The position numbers and the translations under genes were made by a program. The notes under the pieces are model-generated. The model saw nothing but the letters and a program-made list of their open reading frames with translations, ran no database searches and was not told the DNA's origin. From [Mycobacterium] crassicus (GTDB taxonomy: Bacteria; Actinomycetota; Actinomycetes; Mycobacteriales; Mycobacteriaceae), in assembly GCF_020181615.1 (NCBI RefSeq), contig NZ_CP084029.1, positions 3,640,800 to 3,704,799 on the forward strand: a stretch of 64,000 bases of DNA, read 5' to 3'. Position 1 is the stretch's first letter; each line of letters begins with the position of its first letter. Of this stretch, positions 37,703 to 46,837 are shown piece by piece.

Positions 37703-37730
37703 TTGGACTGCCATTCTTAATAATTACGTT
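37703..37730 (+). promoter_or_regulatory. Candidate whiB3 promoter
   Basis: TTGGAC (37703-37708) and TACGTT (37725-37730) with a 16-bp spacer resemble a sigma-A promoter; the spacer is AT-rich. Transcription would begin near 37737, giving a leader of about 130 nt that contains the hairpin at 37764-37792. Confidence 0.45.
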
Positions 37731-37763
37731 GCCCTAACTTCAGATGCTTTGGCTACGGTCCCC

Positions 37764-37792
37764 ACAGCGCCGGACACCGCCGGCGCTGTTTT
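37764..37792 (+). terminator. Terminator-like hairpin in the whiB3 leader
   Basis: A perfect 10-bp stem ACAGCGCCGG (37764-37773) with CCGGCGCTGT (37780-37789), a 6-nt loop, then TTT (the stem base adds one more T). In the plus direction this has the form of a rho-independent terminator. The upstream gene runs the other way, so no plus-strand gene precedes it. It lies 76 nt before the whiB3 ATG and may act as an attenuator. Confidence 0.7.
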
Positions 37793-37868
37793 ACGCGCAC
37801 CACCAACCGTGACACCGCTCAACGGCCGCGTTACGACCCGGCCGATCAGCGTTTGGAGAGGGGCTCTC

Positions 37869-38159
37869 ATGCCACAGGTTGAGCAGCTGCCCGGCCGCAA
37901 TGCGGACGTATGGGACTGGCAACTCCGCGGAGCCTGCCGCGGCCTGGACTCGTCGGTGTTCTTCCCGCCCGACGGGGAACGCGGCCGTGCCCGGGCACAG
38001 CGAGAACAGACCGCCAAACAGTGGTGCCGAAATTGCCCGGTGATGCAACAGTGCCGTGCACACGCCTTGGCCGTCGGTGAGCCCTACGGCATCTGGGGCG
38101 GCATGTCGGAAGCCGAGCGGAACGCCGAGCTGCGCTGCAACCTGCGCCGCAGCGGCTAA
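37869..38159 (+). CDS. whiB3: WhiB3 redox-sensing iron-sulfur regulator
   Basis: A 96-residue WhiB-like protein (Rv3416, 102). Four Cys ligands are present: one in GACRGLDS and three in WCRNCPVMQQCRAH, binding a [4Fe-4S] cluster; the WhiB turn YGIWGGMSEAER follows. The N-terminus MPQVEQLPGRNADVWDWQL is almost that of M. tuberculosis WhiB3. There is no AT-hook, which excludes WhiB7. WhiB3 binds SigA region 4 and controls redox balance and polyketide lipid synthesis. GGAGAGGGG lies five bases before the ATG. The C-terminal tail is shorter and differs from the M. tuberculosis tail. Confidence 0.93.
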   Translation: MPQVEQLPGRNADVWDWQLRGACRGLDSSVFFPPDGERGRARAQREQTAKQWCRNCPVMQQCRAHALAVGEPYGIWGGMSEAERNAELRCNLRRSG

Positions 38160-38214
38160 CCCTGCCGGGTTCGCTCGCCTCGGGTTGTCGTACCCGTCGG
38201 GTTGGATCGCGGGT

Positions 38215-38469
38215 ATGCAACCTGCTCCCGGCATCCTGTTCGGCATCGCGGCACTAGTCGCCTCACTCGGGATCGGACTGGCCGCCAGCGCCGGTGCGGA
38301 CCCGGCCGACTGCTTCGACCAGCGGCTGTGCGGGGATCTGAGCGACGTCTACTACTGCCCCGACACCGGGAAGGTGGTGGGCGCGTTCGCCCCCTGCCCG
38401 TCGCTGGTGACCGGTCCGTACGCGCCGGGTGGGTTGCGGCCCAACCAGGGTCTGACGCCGCTGAACTGA
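38215..38469 (+). CDS. Small exported protein (84 aa)
   Basis: A hydrophobic signal peptide (residues about 8-27) ends at ASAGA before DPAD, giving a mature protein of about 56 residues. It has four Cys (in DCFDQRLCGDLSDVYYCPD and APCPSLV) that could form two disulfides, and a Pro/Gly-rich end. Small secreted Cys-containing proteins of this type are common in mycobacteria; I do not recognise a function. It starts 55 bp after whiB3 on the same strand and may share its transcript. Confidence 0.75.
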   Translation: MQPAPGILFGIAALVASLGIGLAASAGADPADCFDQRLCGDLSDVYYCPDTGKVVGAFAPCPSLVTGPYAPGGLRPNQGLTPLN

Positions 38470-38579
38470 GGGTGCATGGCCGCCGCGGTCTTACGCTCGG
38501 GCCCGGTCACGGCGGGGCCGCGGAGGCCCCCGTTCACCAAATCAGCGAACGCGCTCTCAGCGTGTGATAAGCAACAGCG

Positions 38580-39575
38580 ATGAGAACACGGGGGTTGTCA
38601 GTAAAGCGCGCAGTCGCACAAGTCTCCATCGCCGGCATGGTGGTTGCCGGCGCCGGCGTGGGGATCAGCCAAACCGTCCACGCCGCGGCGACCCTGCTGG
38701 CTTCCACCGGTCCGCTGGCGGGCAGCGTGACTGCCCTGATCCTCGGTGGAACCACCCAACCGACGCCGTCACCCGAATACGCACGGACCGTCGAGAACCT
38801 GTTCCTGAACCCACTGGGATTCAACGGCGGCTCCGTCGGCTCGACGGTCTGCTACATGGACGGCACCGACCCGTGCAGTGCCCCACTGCAGGTGCTGACG
38901 ACTCCCGAACTGCTCCAGCAGGGCCCGAGTAGTCTCACGGCCGCGTCGGCCATCGTGCTGGCCGTGCAGAACCAATTCGACGCCAACCCGGGCGCATTCG
39001 ACGCCGAGCACCCGCTGACGATCTTCGGTTACTCGCAGAGCGCCACCGCGGAGTCGATCGCCATGACCCGACTCGACGAATTGGGCATTCCCCTCGATTC
39101 ACTGCACTTCGTGTTCATCGGCGACCCCTCCACCCCCGACGGCATCTGGCAGCACTTCGAAGCCGCCATGGACGCGACGTTAGGGACCGAGATGACCGAC
39201 TGGCTGCTCACCACTTTCGGCATAACCGAGATCCTCGGCAGCCTGACGCCGAATGACCTCTATCCGGCAACCATTTACGGCCTGCCCGGTGATCCGATCT
39301 CCAACTTCGTCGACGTCTACGCGGACAAGGGCCTGTGGGGTGCGCTGCTGGACGTACTTTGGCCGCATGTGCAGTACTTCGGGCTGACGCCGGAGCAGGT
39401 CGCGGACGCCACCACCTCGGTCGACGGCGCCCTGACCTACGTCAACATCTCCGATGACGACATCAACGGCTTAGAAGCCTGGATCAGTGCGGTCTTCTCC
39501 GGCGGGGCGGCCAACAGCGGGCTGTTCGAGAGCGTGTGGGATTCTCTGCAACTGCTGTTCAACAACTTCTTCTGA
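38580..39575 (+). CDS. Exported PE-PPE-domain esterase, copy 1
   Basis: A 331-residue protein of the PE-PPE domain (alpha/beta hydrolase of the cutinase type). The N-terminus is a signal sequence (SVKRAVAQVSIAGMVVAGAGVGISQTVHA), not a PE or PPE module. The domain begins at VTALILGGTTQPTPSPEY and contains the nucleophile elbow GYSQSAT, an Asp in VFIGDPSTPDG and a conserved NDLYPATIYGLPGDP region. PE-PPE domains of M. tuberculosis are serine esterases. Upstream is a TGTGATAA element (38563-38570), half of a palindrome found before copy 2. No good ribosome-binding site is seen. Confidence 0.87.
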   Translation: MRTRGLSVKRAVAQVSIAGMVVAGAGVGISQTVHAAATLLASTGPLAGSVTALILGGTTQPTPSPEYARTVENLFLNPLGFNGGSVGSTVCYMDGTDPCSAPLQVLTTPELLQQGPSSLTAASAIVLAVQNQFDANPGAFDAEHPLTIFGYSQSATAESIAMTRLDELGIPLDSLHFVFIGDPSTPDGIWQHFEAAMDATLGTEMTDWLLTTFGITEILGSLTPNDLYPATIYGLPGDPISNFVDVYADKGLWGALLDVLWPHVQYFGLTPEQVADATTSVDGALTYVNISDDDINGLEAWISAVFSGGAANSGLFESVWDSLQLLFNNFF

Positions 39576-39582
39576 GTTCTGG

Positions 39583-39906
39583 TCAGCACGGACCGCCCAC
39601 GGTGACTCCCGCGGCCTTCTCCAACACCTTGACGATCGAGGTGAAATCGGACTCCGGGCCCTCCTCATGCAACGTCGACTCCCACATCCCGGCCACCGCG
39701 TCGGCCAGCTGCGTCGGGAGGTCCAAGGCCTGCGCTTCGAGGTAGAGCCGCACGTCTTTGACCATCAGACTGGTGGCGAATCCGTAGTCGAAGGTGCGCG
39801 GCAGCACCGCTTTCGGAAACTTGTCGCGACTGGCGTGCGTTGCGCCCGAGCCGGCGTTGAGCACATCGAGCATCACCTGCGGGTCGAGGCCGGCTTTGAC
39901 GCCCAT
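39583..39906 (-). pseudogene. Remnant of a 3-hydroxyisobutyrate dehydrogenase-type gene
   Basis: The 107 residues match only the C-terminal helical domain of beta-hydroxyacid dehydrogenases (KAGLDPQVMLDVLNAGSG, FDYGFATSLMVKDVRLYLE, LPTQLADAVAGMW, ESDFTSIVKVLEK). The N-terminal NAD-binding Rossmann domain, about 160 residues, is missing. The upstream sequence changes at once into an AT-rich promoter-like region. The fragment lies between the two tandem esterase genes and suggests a rearrangement in this segment. It might still be translated, but would not bind cofactor. Confidence 0.8.
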
Positions 39907-39971
39907 GGGTTCTCCTACTCGATGCGTGATGCCGTGTTGCCCTGATGAGAACCCTAGACTCATAAAAGAGA

Positions 39972-39986
39972 ATGTGATAATCACAT
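39972..39986 (+). promoter_or_regulatory. Perfect palindrome ATGTGAT-A-ATCACAT upstream of esterase copy 2
   Basis: A 15-bp perfect dyad (7+1+7), 24 bp upstream of the ATG at 40011, in a locally AT-rich stretch. The core TGTGATAATCACA has the form of a repressor operator such as those of GntR or TetR proteins. The CRP-like spacing (N6 between TGTGA and TCACA) is not met. The regulator is not identified. Confidence 0.6.
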
Positions 39987-40010
39987 GTGTACGTATTCGG
40001 GAGGGGCGCT

Positions 40011-41063
40011 ATGGGTCAGCTGATTCGCCATGTGGGTGATCCGATGCGGCCGGATGCGCCGGCCGGCACTGCAGGGGTGAAGGCCGCGTACCGCGCTGTC
40101 GCCCACCTCGCCGCCGTCGGCATGGTCGTTGCGGCGACCGGTGCGGCGATCAGTCAACCCGTGGGTCCGCTGCAGTCCGTGGCGACGCTGCTGGCCACCA
40201 CCGGCCCGCTGTCGGGCAGCGTGACGGCACTGATCCTCGGAGGAACCGGTCAGCCGACGCCGTCACCGGAGTACGCACGCTCCGCCGAAGCTCTGTACCT
40301 GAACGCGCTGGGCTTCAACGGCGGTTCGACGGACTCGATGGTCTGCCACATGGACGGCACCGACCCGTGCAGCGCCCCGCTGCAGGTGCTGACGACACCG
40401 GAACTGTTCCAGCAGAGCAACGCTGCCGATGCGCTCAAAATCGTCCTGGCTGTGCAGAACGAGTTCGCGGCGAACCCGGGCGCTTTCGACGCCGACCATC
40501 CCCTGACGATCTTCGGCTACTCACAGAGTGCGACCGCCGAATCGATGGCCATGACCCAACTCGCGGCCGCCGGGATCCCCACCGACGCACTGCACTTCGT
40601 CTTCATCGGCAACCCCTCCGCCCCGAACGGTGTCTGGCAACACCTGGAAGCGGCGATGGATGCGACGTTGGGCACCAAGTTCACCGACTTTGTGCTCAGC
40701 TTCACCGGCATGGACACCAGCATCGGCAGCTCGACACCGAATGACCTGTACCCCACCACCATTTACAGCCTGCCCGACGATCCGGTGGCCAACTTCGTGG
40801 ACTCCTATGCCGCCAACGGGCTGTGGGGTGCGCTGCTGAACATCTTCGGCCCGCACGTGGAGTACCTGGGGCTGACACCGGAGCAGATCGCCGACGCCAC
40901 CATCACGGTCGACGGCATGCTGACCTACGTCGACATCAACGACGCCGACATCAACGGCTTCGATGCCTGGCTCAGCGCACTGCTCGAGCACGGGGTCGCC
41001 AACAGCGATCCGCTGCAGAGCGTGTGGGACTCACTGGTTCTGCTCTTCACCAACTCGTACTGA
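40011..41063 (+). CDS. Exported PE-PPE-domain esterase, copy 2
   Basis: A 350-residue paralogue of the gene at 38580-39575, with the same architecture: a longer polar N-terminus, a hydrophobic signal region (HLAAVGMVVAATGAAIS), then the PE-PPE domain from VTALILGGTGQPTPSPEY, nucleophile elbow GYSQSAT, VFIGNPSAPNG and NDLYPTTIYSLPDDP. The two copies share most residues over the whole domain, so they arose by tandem duplication. The GGGAGGGG ribosome-binding site five bases before ATG 40011 fixes the start. Likely a secreted or anchored serine esterase acting on cell-envelope or host acyl esters. Confidence 0.88.
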   Translation: MGQLIRHVGDPMRPDAPAGTAGVKAAYRAVAHLAAVGMVVAATGAAISQPVGPLQSVATLLATTGPLSGSVTALILGGTGQPTPSPEYARSAEALYLNALGFNGGSTDSMVCHMDGTDPCSAPLQVLTTPELFQQSNAADALKIVLAVQNEFAANPGAFDADHPLTIFGYSQSATAESMAMTQLAAAGIPTDALHFVFIGNPSAPNGVWQHLEAAMDATLGTKFTDFVLSFTGMDTSIGSSTPNDLYPTTIYSLPDDPVANFVDSYAANGLWGALLNIFGPHVEYLGLTPEQIADATITVDGMLTYVDINDADINGFDAWLSALLEHGVANSDPLQSVWDSLVLLFTNSY

Positions 41064-41105
41064 TCCGGGGGTGAGTCACGGGCGCTCCGGGACCCCGTAA
41101 TTGGA

Positions 41106-42002
41106 CTAAGTCCGGTTCCCGCTGCGCGCGTACGGCTGGGTCTCGGCTCCGGCCAACGCAATGAAGTTCGCAATCGGGACGATGTCGTAGGTGTAATGCG
41201 GGGCGCCGGGTCCAGCCTGGACGAACAAGCCGGCATTGACGATGGCCTCGATTATCGGGATGAGTTCGAGCCCGACGGTGGCAATCACGCCGACGAGCTC
41301 CAGGATGATCTGGAAGATGTCGGCGCCGGTGACGTTCTGGACGATGTCGTAGATGTTTGTCTCGACCACTCCGGTGGCGAATTCAGCAGTCCATGGATTG
41401 CTTCCGACCGGACAGTCGGCGTAGAGGTCGTCTCCGTTGCCGATGGTGTTGACGAATTCTCCCCAATAGTGCGTGACGGTTTTGCTCACCGGCACATAGA
41501 CCGCGGGCCGAAGGTCGTCGGGGCCCGCGATACCGCCGGTCACCACACCGTCCACTTCGCCCGGATCCGGCCAGCCGGCGAAATCATTTCCCGAAGCGAA
41601 TCCGGGCGCCCTGCAGGGGTTTCCCCACGTGGCCACTGCGACGATGTCCGGCCAGCGGGCATGGCATTCCCCGCTCGGGTTGACCACATGGTCTCTCATG
41701 AAGTGCGATACCACGATGGCGCCCTGGCTGTATCCCAAAAGAATGATGCCCTGCCCCACCGGATTTCCCGGCGGATAGACATCATTGACGAGTCGGATCA
41801 GTTCTCGCACACCGTCTTCGACCGACGGACCCATCGGGAAGGAGGCGGCGGGATAATTTCCTACCGGCTGCCAGAAGAATGGACCGCTGTTTCCGGTGGC
41901 CACACCAGGCAGAGCGTTTGCGACAGCAGCCGGCTGGGGCGGGGTCTGGTCCCACATATTGGTGCCGGTCCCGCTGACGGTCATGACCACGTGCTGAGCC
42001 AT
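41106..42002 (-). CDS. Mycobacteriophage Lysin B-like mycolyl esterase
   Basis: A 298-residue alpha/beta hydrolase that closely resembles LysB of mycobacteriophage D29: WQPVGNYPAASFPMGPSVEDG, the nucleophile elbow LGYSQGAIVVSHF, WGNPCR, the Asp motif NGDDLYAD and a late His in APHYTYDIVP. LysB cuts the ester bond between mycolic acids and arabinogalactan and releases phage through the outer membrane. There is no signal peptide. ATG 42002 is preceded by AGGAG at six bases. No holin, lysin A, integrase or tail gene is nearby, so it is a stand-alone gene from a past prophage or a domesticated copy. Confidence 0.86.
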   Translation of the reverse strand: MAQHVVMTVSGTGTNMWDQTPPQPAAVANALPGVATGNSGPFFWQPVGNYPAASFPMGPSVEDGVRELIRLVNDVYPPGNPVGQGIILLGYSQGAIVVSHFMRDHVVNPSGECHARWPDIVAVATWGNPCRAPGFASGNDFAGWPDPGEVDGVVTGGIAGPDDLRPAVYVPVSKTVTHYWGEFVNTIGNGDDLYADCPVGSNPWTAEFATGVVETNIYDIVQNVTGADIFQIILELVGVIATVGLELIPIIEAIVNAGLFVQAGPGAPHYTYDIVPIANFIALAGAETQPYARSGNRT

Positions 42003-42259
42003 TTCTGCTCCTCGACGGTCGAAGGAGTCGGAATTTCGGGTACCCGGACGTACTTTCAAAGTTACGCCGCGGGTGGCGACAACGCGATGAGCTCTGGTGG
42101 GGATGTAGCTCTGTCGGTCCGGACAATCGCAACACGGGACCAGGCCGCCAATGCCGTCGCTGGGTCGGAAACGGCACCACGATGGCGGCCCCGTACATCG
42201 CCCACGAGTAGCTCGGCCCGTGGCGATCCCGGGCCCACTGGCAGAACCGGTCCATCGAG

Positions 42260-43360
42260 TCAGCTCGCGCCGACCGCAATCACCTCATCCACCTCGAGAG
42301 CCCGTTCGGCCATCTCTGCGTGTGCCTTGTCCAGCGCCTCGGCCTGATCCTCATCGGCCTTCATCAGCACCTCGATATCCAAGCCGGCCATCTCGAGCAC
42401 ACCCATGTCGCGGAAGGCCTTCTGCACCTTGTCGCCCCACAACCCGATGTCCTTGACGATCGGCACGATCCGGCTGAACAGGTGCGAGCGGAACTGCACC
42501 ATCAGCGGCGACGCGTCGACCCATTGCGCACACTCCTGGACGTCCATGCCGAGGGTCTCGAAGACCTCCTCGCCGCGGAACCGGTCGCGCATCAGATAAC
42601 AGGCGTCCACGACGAACTCTTCGCGGTCCTTCCGCTCGGCCTCGGTCAGCGCGGAGTAGTAGTCCTTCAACGAGATTCGGCCGAAGGCGACGTGCCTGGC
42701 CTCGTCCTGCATGACGTAGGCGAGCACCTGCTTGGCCAGCGAGTCCTGCGCCGACATGTCACGCAACACCCCGAAGGCGGCCAGCGCGAGCCCTTCGATG
42801 AGGACCTGCATGCCGAGATAGGGCATGTCCCAGCGCGAGTCGTGCAGGGTGTCGCCCAGCAGTGCGGTCAGGTGCTTGTTGATCGGGTAGACCAGGTCGA
42901 CCTTCTCCTGCAAGAGCCGCGAGAACGCCTCGACGTGCCGAGCCTCGTCCATGGCCTGGGTGGCCGCGTAGAACTTCGCGTCCATGTCCGGGACGACCTC
43001 GACGATCTTGGCCGCGCACACCATCGCGCCCTGCTCCCCGTGCAGGAACTGCGAGAGCTGCCAGGCCTGGAAGTGCTGGCGCATCTCCGCGCGACGGGCG
43101 TCGTCTGCGGCGTCCCACATCGGGCTGCCGAACAACGGGTGGAAGTCGTCAGGCAGCGCGATCGGGTTCATCGGGTCGACGTCTTGCGCCCAGTCGATGC
43201 GCGATTGGGCATCCCACTGCTTGTCCTTTCCCTTTTGGTACAGGGACAGCAGCCGGGCGCGCCCGTCGTCGTATTCCCACGTGAAGCGCGCGTCGCCGGC
43301 ACTGGTGACCTCCCACGAGTAGGGCGCGGGCACCGCCGTGTACTTGTCCCTCGTGGTCAT
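42260..43360 (-). CDS. Ferritin-like di-iron protein
   Basis: A 366-residue protein with the pattern of a ferritin-like four-helix di-iron site: Glu in HGEQGAMV, EXXH in DEARHVEAF, Glu in IEGLALAAF and a second EXXH in DEARHVAFG. The N-terminal 80 residues (VPAPYSWEVTSAGDARFTWEYDD) precede the helical core. Such proteins are O2-dependent oxygenases, oxidases or desaturases; the substrate is unknown. ATG 43360 is chosen (GTG 43378 in frame). Neighbours give no clear pathway, although the echA-like gene 340 bp upstream on the same strand suggests acyl metabolism. Confidence 0.85.
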   Translation of the reverse strand: MTTRDKYTAVPAPYSWEVTSAGDARFTWEYDDGRARLLSLYQKGKDKQWDAQSRIDWAQDVDPMNPIALPDDFHPLFGSPMWDAADDARRAEMRQHFQAWQLSQFLHGEQGAMVCAAKIVEVVPDMDAKFYAATQAMDEARHVEAFSRLLQEKVDLVYPINKHLTALLGDTLHDSRWDMPYLGMQVLIEGLALAAFGVLRDMSAQDSLAKQVLAYVMQDEARHVAFGRISLKDYYSALTEAERKDREEFVVDACYLMRDRFRGEEVFETLGMDVQECAQWVDASPLMVQFRSHLFSRIVPIVKDIGLWGDKVQKAFRDMGVLEMAGLDIEVLMKADEDQAEALDKAHAEMAERALEVDEVIAVGAS

Positions 43361-43436
43361 GAACCGCCGCCTTTCCACCCGACACGACCAATGGCCATGT
43401 GTCGTCTATCACATTGCGCCGTGTGTGGCGGCACGT

Positions 43437-43640
43437 CAATCCCGGCGGGCCGGGTGCGCCTCTCGCGCGCCGGACGTGGCGACCCGGAACACCTCGGTCT
43501 CGCCGGCCACTCCATTGAGCTGTGGTCATGAAGTCGAGGATGGCCGAGGCCAGCGGCTCGTCGATCTGAAACTCGAGGTCGTCCGGGGCGCCCAAGACCG
43601 CCAGAGCACCGTCACCGAGGAACTTGTTGCGTGCCACCAG
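43437..43640 (-). pseudogene. Possible remnant of a class III adenylyl cyclase
   Basis: This lies in a 340-bp gap between the echA-like gene and the di-iron gene. On the minus strand one frame gives ARNKFLGDGALAVLGAP, resembling the metal-binding core of class III nucleotidyl cyclases (typically NKFIGDG...AVFGAP). About 70 nt later another frame gives GETEVFRVATSG before a stop, which resembles a cyclase C-terminus. The frames are not continuous, so this would be a degraded fragment. The match is short and may be chance. Confidence 0.35.
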
Positions 43641-43699
43641 CGTCGACCACGGCGGGCACGTCGATCCCGAACACCCCCGGCCGACGGCCGAACTCCGAG

Positions 43700-44497
43700 T
43701 TACGTCGCTGCCGCCTGCGCCGCCGACCAGCTGGGCGCGCGTTTGTCGATGAAGGCCTGGACGCCCTCGAGCGCGCTCGGGTCCATCATGTTGCAGGCCA
43801 TCGCCGCGACCGCATCCTCATAGGCGGACTCGATGCCGACTTCGATCTGGCGGTAGAACACAGCCTTCCCCATCGCGATGGCGACACGCGGCTTGGCGAC
43901 AATGCTCGCGACCAGCGCCTCGACCTCGTCGTCCAGCGCCCCTGGCGCCGCCACGCGGTTGACCAGCCCTAGGGCGCAGGCCTTGTCGGCAGAGACGAAA
44001 TCGCCGGTGACGAGCATCTCGAAGGCGGCTTTGCGTGGCACATTGCGCGACAGCGCCACCCCCGGGGTCGCGCAGAAGAGCCCGACGTTGACTCCGCTGA
44101 CCGCGAAGCGCGCTTCGCGGCTCGCCACCGCAAGGTCGCACATCGCGACGAGCTGGCAGCCCGCAGCAGTCGCGAGACCATGGACACGCGCGATCACCGG
44201 CACCGGCAGGCGCTGGATCGACAGCATCACCGCTGTGCACTGCGCGAACAGGCGCCGGTAGTACTGAAGCGACGGCTCGGTACGCATCTCCTTCAGGTCG
44301 TGGCCGGCGCAGAAGGCCTTGCCGGATGCCCCGAGCACGACGGCGCGCACCGCCTCATCGTTGGCGAGGGCGTCGACGGCCTCGCCGAGCGCTGCGAGCA
44401 TCGCCTCGGACAGCGCGTTGAAGGCCTGTGGGCGGTTCAGCGTCAATGTGACGACGCCGCGATCATCGCGGTGTTGCAACAGCAGCGGTTCTTCCAT
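43700..44497 (-). CDS. echA: Crotonase-superfamily enoyl-CoA hydratase/isomerase-like protein
   Basis: A 265-residue crotonase-fold protein. Oxyanion-hole segments are AFCAGHDLKEM and GLATAAGCQLVAMCDLAVAS; the C-terminal helices end in EGVQAFIDKRAPSW. In classical enoyl-CoA hydratase the second segment carries a catalytic Glu (GGGCEL); here it is Gln, and the second Glu also appears replaced in the NVGLFCATPG loop. It resembles the ECHDC3-like branch, so hydratase activity should not be assumed. ATG 44497 starts at EEPLLLQHR; an extended start would add 15 residues. Confidence 0.85.
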   Translation of the reverse strand: MEEPLLLQHRDDRGVVTLTLNRPQAFNALSEAMLAALGEAVDALANDEAVRAVVLGASGKAFCAGHDLKEMRTEPSLQYYRRLFAQCTAVMLSIQRLPVPVIARVHGLATAAGCQLVAMCDLAVASREARFAVSGVNVGLFCATPGVALSRNVPRKAAFEMLVTGDFVSADKACALGLVNRVAAPGALDDEVEALVASIVAKPRVAIAMGKAVFYRQIEVGIESAYEDAVAAMACNMMDPSALEGVQAFIDKRAPSWSAAQAAAT

Positions 44498-44638
44498 CGC
44501 GTTGGCCTCCCTCGATTGCCGCGGCGCTGTTGACGGGCACACTGAACTTCCCCGTCATGTGGATGTCTTTGGGACGCTAGCACCGACCGCGAAAGCCGGT
44601 GGGGTTGTTCACCTTGACGTAGACAGACGTAGACAACA

Positions 44639-44668
44639 GCGCCCCCGGCCCATCAGGACCGGGGGCGC
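44639..44668 (-). terminator. groEL1 terminator hairpin
   Basis: A perfect 10-bp stem GCGCCCCCGG (44639-44648) with CCGGGGGCGC (44659-44668) and a 10-nt loop, 15 nt after the groEL1 stop on the minus strand. It is followed by only a weak T-rich stretch. Position and stability make it the probable end of the groES-groEL1 transcript. Confidence 0.8.
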
Positions 44669-44683
44669 CGTCGCAACTACTAC

Positions 44684-46373
<1,690 letters not shown>

Positions 46374-46392
46374 GCACGGTGATTGCTTGTGA

Positions 46393-46695
46393 CTACTTGT
46401 TGACGATCGCCAGCACGTCGCGCGCGGACAGGATCAGGTACTCCTGGCCGCCGTACTTGATCTCAGTACCGCCGTACTTGCTGTAGATAACGACGTCACC
46501 CTCCGCAACGTCGAGCGGAATCCGCTTGTCGCCGTCCTCGTCCCAGCGGCCGGGGCCGACGGCGACAACGGTGCCTTCCTGCGGCTTCTCCTTGGCGGTG
46601 TCGGGGATGACCAGACCGGAAGCGGTCGTGGTCTCGGCCTCGTTGGCCTGAACGAGGATCTTGTCCTCGAGTGGCTTGATGTTCACGCTCGCCAC
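46393..46695 (-). CDS. groES: Co-chaperonin GroES
   Basis: A 100-residue GroES (Rv3418c, 100). It starts at GTG 46695 ([15 protein letters not shown]); GGAGGG lies eight bases upstream. The mobile loop [19 protein letters not shown] and the roof region [13 protein letters not shown] are nearly identical to M. tuberculosis. It forms the heptameric lid of the GroEL chaperonin; extracellular mycobacterial GroES is a strong antigen. First gene of the heat-shock operon, about 140 bp downstream of the CIRCE element. Confidence 0.96.
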   Translation of the reverse strand: MASVNIKPLEDKILVQANEAETTTASGLVIPDTAKEKPQEGTVVAVGPGRWDEDGDKRIPLDVAEGDVVIYSKYGGTEIKYGGQEYLILSARDVLAIVNK

Positions 46696-46837
46696 GATTG
46701 GAGCCCTCCACATGTGTCTGGATGCGACCCGGCACCTGCCGAGCCCATCGGAACGTACTTACTTAAGGTGTTCGGCATTCGTGCGAGCCCTCACGTCGTC
46801 GTCGCGGGTGCCGAGCAAGGTATCGACCGACTGCCGT

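Noticed and set aside
37690..37868. whiB3 leader interpreted as the known whiB7 attenuator
   Set aside because: The protein lacks the C-terminal AT-hook of WhiB7 and its N-terminus and neighbours are those of whiB3; the short upstream frame begins before the predicted transcription start.
39972..39986. CRP (Cmr/Rv3676) binding site
   Set aside because: CRP sites need about six bases between TGTGA and TCACA; here only three separate them.
42060..42259. Small minus-strand frame upstream of the Lysin B-like gene (MDRFCQWARDRHG...)
   Set aside because: It has no recognisable family and changes into the leader of the downstream gene; I could not support it as a gene.
41106..43360. A prophage region around the Lysin B homologue
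   Set aside because: No integrase, holin, lysin A, capsid or tail genes and no attachment-site repeats were seen nearby.
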